The notes below the pieces were generated by a model that was not told the DNA's origin, did not search any database, and worked only from the letters and a program-made list of their open reading frames with translations. From JBGSIZ01 sp041742255 (lineage in GTDB: Bacteria > Pseudomonadota > Alphaproteobacteria > Rhodobacterales > Rhodobacteraceae): DNA of 31,333 nt. The stretch spans positions 1 to 31,333 of the forward strand of contig JBGSIZ010000025.1 of assembly GCA_041742255.1 (NCBI GenBank), given 5' to 3'. Within the stretch, counting starts at the first letter, position 1. The number at the start of each line of letters is the position of its first letter. Shown piece by piece: positions 28,103 to 31,333 of the stretch. The position numbers were made by a program, and so were the translations under genes.

Positions 28103-30244
28103 TCAGATCCCGTAATCAGCGTAGGATATGAACCGCACGGGTGTTCCGGGCGCAATGTCCGCAGCCGGTTCGGGCAGGTCCACAAGTCCCGTGGCCCATG
28201 ACAGACCGCTGATCCGCCCGGAGCCTTCGGACGCGAACACCTCGGCGTGGCCATCGGCGGTCAGCCGCGCCCGCAGGTATTCCCGGCGTCCCGCCTTTTT
28301 CGATTTGGCAAAGGCCGCAGGGACCATGATACCGCGCGGCAGCGTCCATTCCCCGCCCGCGAGTGCCGACAGTGCCGGGCGCGCAAACACCAGTGCCGTG
28401 ACAAACGCCGCGACCGGATTGCCGGGCAGTCCGAACACTGGAACCCCGTTCCATTGCGCCAAAACCAAAGGCCGCCCCGGTTTCATCGCCACCCGCCATG
28501 TAGATAGCGCCCCGTGGTCCCGCAGAAGGGTTGAAATATGGTCCTCGTCCCCTGCTGATGCCCCGCCACTGGTCAGGATCGCGTCACAGTGTGTGGCACC
28601 CTGCGTCAGGGCCGCGCAAATAATGGCGGGATCGTCCCGCAGCATCCCCAGATCGACAACATCGTGCCCCCAGCCTGTGACCATTCCGGCCAGCATGGGC
28701 CGGTTCGCATCGTAAATCTGATGGGACGCCGCAGGGTCGCCGGGGGTGGCCAGCAGTTCGTCCCCCGTGGACAGAATCCCGACCCGCAAGGGCCGGAACA
28801 CCGACACAGTGCCGATCCCAAGGGCGGTCAGCAGCGCCAGATCGGGGGCCCGGAGCCGGTGCCCGGCTGGCAGCGCGATAGCCCCTGCCGCCATATCCTC
28901 GCCCGCGTTTCGCGTGTTGGACCGGGGTTTGACCGGACCGTCAAAGACGACCGTCGCGCCATCGGTCGCGCAGTCCTCCTCCATCACCACGGTATCCACC
29001 CCTTCGGGCAGGATCGCGCCCGTGAGGATGCGGATGGCGTGGCCGCCCGGAACCACCCCGGCAAAGGGTTGCCCCGCCGCCGCCCGACCGGTCATCAGCG
29101 GTAGCCGTTGCGCCCCGGTGCCTGTTGTCGCATGGGCGAAGCCATACCCATCTACCGCCGCGTTGGGTGCGGGCGGGTTGGACCGGACCGCCGTGGCGGG
29201 TGCGGCCAAAATCCGGCCAAGTGCCTGTGATGGCGTGATTATCTGGGTTGTTGTCACAGGGTGCAGCACCCCCCGCAACCGGTCGAGTGCCGTGTCTACC
29301 GGAACCCAATCCACCCCTTGCGACAAGGCGAAACAATCGTTTTTCAGCCGGGGCGGGGTCAGTGGGGCCGCCCGTGGCAGCGCGGATTGCACCACCTGCG
29401 CCGCCCCCGCCCCCAGATACCAGCCTTCGGTTTCCAGCGTATCGCGTGGTTGGACAGGCGTGAACAGCCGCCCCAGCCCACCCGTTTGCGACAGCGAGAG
29501 GAACGCCTGCGCATGGAGCCGCACCTGTGCCTGATCCCGCACCATGCCGCCTGCGGTCATTTGGGTCACCGCGTCGCCCAGCAGGCTGAGATAGGCCTCG
29601 GCGATGACGACGGGCGCGGCGGTTGCATCTTCGAACGGCCAGACCGCGACCTGTCCCGGAAATGCCGCCCGCAGGCGTGCCAACATGGGGATACCGGTGA
29701 GGGATTGCGCGCCGACCGCCCCGGCCCCGGCCAATTGCCAGATGGTTTTGGGCCACAGCCCCCCTTGACGCCCGGCCAGTTCGGCGGCCCGGTATTCCCC
29801 AAGGTCCGGTGGATGGTCAGGTTTGGTGCGCGGCAGCCCCGGCATGTCGGCCTTTTGCCCGTTGCCCCAGAACGGTCCTTCGCCGGTAAAGTGGCTGTTG
29901 GCGGCCGCCGCGACCTGTCGGTAATTCGTCTGGTTCACGTCGGTGTCGGTGACCCGGTGTGCCAGCCAGTCCCACAGCCCCAAGGCGTGCCGCTGTCCGG
30001 TCAAAGTTTGTGCCAGACCGACCGGGGCCGCATAGGCGAAGTCGGCCGCGATCAACAATCGGCGTTTGCGTGCGATGCTGTCCGTGATGAGCGTGTGCAG
30101 CGTTGCCTGCGCCGCCAAACGCGTGGCGATGTTTTCGGCCCGCAAGCCGTCCGCATCTGCCACAGCCAGCCAGATCGAATCCTTGCCCCGGCTGGGTTTT
30201 CCGCTTGCCGACCAGTCCAGCACGGCGACGCGATCAAATATCAC
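28103..30244 (-). CDS. moeA: MoeA-like molybdopterin molybdenumtransferase fused to an N-terminal domain of unknown function
   Basis: This protein has 713 residues. About 300-713 are a full-length MoeA: KNDCFALSQGVDWVPVDTAL (301-320), PNAAVDGYGFA, VVMEEDC, the sugar-phosphate and nucleotide motifs GDELLATPGDP and SGGASAGDEDHI, then PVFGLPGNPVAAF. MoeA inserts molybdate into adenylylated molybdopterin. Residues 1-295 are a separate domain starting VAVLDWSASGKPSRGKDSIW; the 'DWSASG...' strand and the later LLIAADFAY suggest an RNase H/DUF429-like fold, but I cannot confirm this. It shows no molybdenum cofactor motif I know. Its ATG overlaps the mobB stop (ATGA), so mobA-mobB-moeA form one operon. 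It converges with tusA, the stops 12 bp apart. Confidence 0.85.
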   Translation of the reverse strand: MIFDRVAVLDWSASGKPSRGKDSIWLAVADADGLRAENIATRLAAQATLHTLITDSIARKRRLLIAADFAYAAPVGLAQTLTGQRHALGLWDWLAHRVTDTDVNQTNYRQVAAAANSHFTGEGPFWGNGQKADMPGLPRTKPDHPPDLGEYRAAELAGRQGGLWPKTIWQLAGAGAVGAQSLTGIPMLARLRAAFPGQVAVWPFEDATAAPVVIAEAYLSLLGDAVTQMTAGGMVRDQAQVRLHAQAFLSLSQTGGLGRLFTPVQPRDTLETEGWYLGAGAAQVVQSALPRAAPLTPPRLKNDCFALSQGVDWVPVDTALDRLRGVLHPVTTTQIITPSQALGRILAAPATAVRSNPPAPNAAVDGYGFAHATTGTGAQRLPLMTGRAAAGQPFAGVVPGGHAIRILTGAILPEGVDTVVMEEDCATDGATVVFDGPVKPRSNTRNAGEDMAAGAIALPAGHRLRAPDLALLTALGIGTVSVFRPLRVGILSTGDELLATPGDPAASHQIYDANRPMLAGMVTGWGHDVVDLGMLRDDPAIICAALTQGATHCDAILTSGGASAGDEDHISTLLRDHGALSTWRVAMKPGRPLVLAQWNGVPVFGLPGNPVAAFVTALVFARPALSALAGGEWTLPRGIMVPAAFAKSKKAGRREYLRARLTADGHAEVFASEGSGRISGLSWATGLVDLPEPAADIAPGTPVRFISYADYGI

Positions 30245-30732
30245 AGACCCACCTGCGCGCGGATATAGGCCGCGATGGCGTCAATGTCGTTTAGGTCGAA
30301 CACTGGCAGATCCAGATCCGGCAAGGCGATGTCGGACGCGACCGCCCGGATGTTGTTGTCGGGTGCCATGAGGTCGCGTCCGGTGGCCATCCGGTGGGTT
30401 TCGATTTTGGGATGCGGTCCGCGTTTGTAACCTTCGACCAGCACAAGATCGACGGGGGACAGGTGCGCCAACAGTTCCTCGAACGGGGGTTCACCGGCCC
30501 CGCGCAATTCGTGCATCAACGCCCATCGCTGCGGCGAGGCCACGATCACCTCGGACGCGCCTGCCGCCCGGTGGCGGTAGCTGTCACGCCCCGGTTGATC
30601 CACGTCGGTGTCGTGGTGAGCGTGTTTGATGGTGGAGACGGTCAGGCCAGACGCCGTGAACCGCGCCACCAAGCGCTCGGTCAGCGTGGTTTTCCCGGTG
30701 TTTTTCCAGCCCGTGATGCCCCAGACCTTCAT
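30241..30732 (-). CDS. mobB: Molybdopterin-guanine dinucleotide biosynthesis protein MobB
   Basis: A 163-residue GTP-binding protein that assists guanine nucleotide addition to molybdopterin. The P-loop GWKNTGKTT (8-16) is preceded by MKVWGIT. TIKHAHHDTDVDQPGRDSYRHRAAG and LVLVEGYKRGPHPKIE (the first quoted in two parts: TIKHAHHDTDVDQP and GRDSYRHRAAG) are family signatures. It overlaps mobA by 4 bp upstream and moeA by 4 bp downstream, so all three are translationally coupled. Confidence 0.95.
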   Translation of the reverse strand: MKVWGITGWKNTGKTTLTERLVARFTASGLTVSTIKHAHHDTDVDQPGRDSYRHRAAGASEVIVASPQRWALMHELRGAGEPPFEELLAHLSPVDLVLVEGYKRGPHPKIETHRMATGRDLMAPDNNIRAVASDIALPDLDLPVFDLNDIDAIAAYIRAQVGL

Positions 30733-31331
30733 TTTAGCAATCCTTGGGCCGTTGCGATGTCATCCGGCGTGTTGATGTTGAAAAAGGGGTCAAAGGGCGT
30801 GCTGTCAAACAGGGCTGTGCCTGCGTGGTGGAGGTCTGTCCATAGGACAATCTTGCGCAGCCCCCCCGCCAAGCCGGATCGAAGGTCATGGCGCAGGGCG
30901 ATGGGCCACAGACCAAAGGTGGGGTGTTGCCAGACGGTGCCGGTGGCATCTGGTGACGCCGCGAGCGCCAGCCCCGTGGCCCCCGCCGCCGCCTGCAACC
31001 GGGTCGAAAGGTCGCCGGGGAAAAACGGTGTGTCGGCGGCCACAGAGATCACCGCAGGTGCCCCCAACGCCGCCGCCCAATCCATGCCCGCCAGAACCCC
31101 GGCCAAGGGACCGGGGTAGTCTGGCAGGCTGTCCGGCAAAACCGGCAGGCCAAAATCGGCGAACCGGGCCGCATCCCCGTTCGCGTTGATGGCTATCGGC
31201 GCGCATTGCGACGCCAGCCGCGCAAGGACATGATCGAGAAGGCGCTGGCCTGCGACCATCCGCAGCCCCTTGTCGCCGCCACCCATGCGCGTGGCCCGGC
31301 CCCCGGCAAGGATAACGGCGGGCAAAATCAC
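30729..31331 (-). CDS. mobA: Molybdenum cofactor guanylyltransferase MobA
   Basis: MobA transfers GMP to molybdopterin, giving the guanine dinucleotide cofactor used by formate dehydrogenase. The nucleotide-binding loop LAGGRATRMGGGDKG (8-22) with Lys21 and Asp20, the DSLPDYPGPLAGVLAGMDWA segment (split here as DSLPDYPGPLAG and VLAGMDWA), VAADTPFFP with the metal-binding Asp, and NINTPDD are typical. The visible frame has 200 residues from GTG 31331, close to the usual length. The true start may lie here, a few codons downstream, or just beyond the window edge. The stop overlaps mobB. Confidence 0.93.
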   Translation of the reverse strand: MILPAVILAGGRATRMGGGDKGLRMVAGQRLLDHVLARLASQCAPIAINANGDAARFADFGLPVLPDSLPDYPGPLAGVLAGMDWAAALGAPAVISVAADTPFFPGDLSTRLQAAAGATGLALAASPDATGTVWQHPTFGLWPIALRHDLRSGLAGGLRKIVLWTDLHHAGTALFDSTPFDPFFNINTPDDIATAQGLLK

Positions 31332-31333
31332 GG

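Noticed and set aside
1..31333. CRISPR arrays, insertion sequences, phage genes or integrases
   Set aside because: I find no spaced repeat arrays, transposase-like frames or flanking inverted repeats with target duplications. Short repeats found are a duplicated leader, an Asp triplet tract and a three-unit heptamer array.

Overview
The window is a high-GC alphaproteobacterial chromosome segment, most likely from the Rhodobacteraceae (Roseobacter group). The evidence is gene content and order. There is a trmB-aroA-cmk-rpsA-ihfB-lapA-trpF-trpB backbone, a rplY-pth pair, a class II (CP4-like) EPSP synthase, a BciA-type divinyl chlorophyllide reductase and an FdsGBA-type NAD-linked formate dehydrogenase. 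BciA implies that the organism, or a recent ancestor, makes bacteriochlorophyll, as aerobic anoxygenic phototrophs do. No photosynthesis gene cluster is in the window.

Layout. 1-374: the end of a GH13 amylosucrase-like enzyme. 500-2300: an accessory-looking stretch with two unrecognised minus-strand genes and two copies, 877 bp apart, of the rplY leader; the first copy carries only a decayed rplY start. 2297-5192: rplY, pth, a DUF2332 gene translationally coupled to pth, and a DUF2237 gene. 5197-6790: a minus-strand operon-like trio of two exported PepSY-like proteins with long Asp-rich tails and a membrane-tethered LuxR-type regulator. 6998-15574: the minus-strand housekeeping run trmB, aroA, a 38-residue membrane protein, cmk, a nitroreductase with its own terminator, rpsA, ihfB, a LapA-like protein, trpF and trpB. 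15602-17124: tRNA-Ala(CGC), then a membrane-anchored NYN nuclease, a zinc-ribbon protein and a GlsB-like membrane protein. 17227-20512: uvrB, a DedA protein and a coupled small membrane protein. 20656-22242: an NDUFS4-like complex I subunit, a glycosyltransferase and tRNA-Arg(UCU). 22283-23260: bciA. 23261-31331: formate dehydrogenase (fdsA and a fused fdsG-fdsB), a divergent tusA, and the molybdenum cofactor genes mobA, mobB and a moeA fused to an unknown N-terminal domain.

How the genes work together. The last 8 kb reads as a formate oxidation module: FdsGB and FdsA transfer electrons from formate to NAD, MoeA, MobA and MobB insert molybdenum and build the guanine dinucleotide cofactor, and TusA may contribute to sulfur trafficking. 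The usual fdsC (fdhD-like) and fdsD genes are not at the 3' end, where fdsA meets bciA with no base between the stop codons. The trmB-to-trpB run combines translation, nucleotide and aromatic amino acid functions.

The best candidate for an undescribed system is the acidic-tail/PepSY/LuxR trio at 5197-6790. A plausible but untested reading is an envelope cation- or stress-responsive module with its own membrane-bound transcription factor. Other points of interest are the duplicated rplY leader, the MoeA fusion, the FdsG-FdsB fusion, and the small membrane ORF between aroA and cmk.
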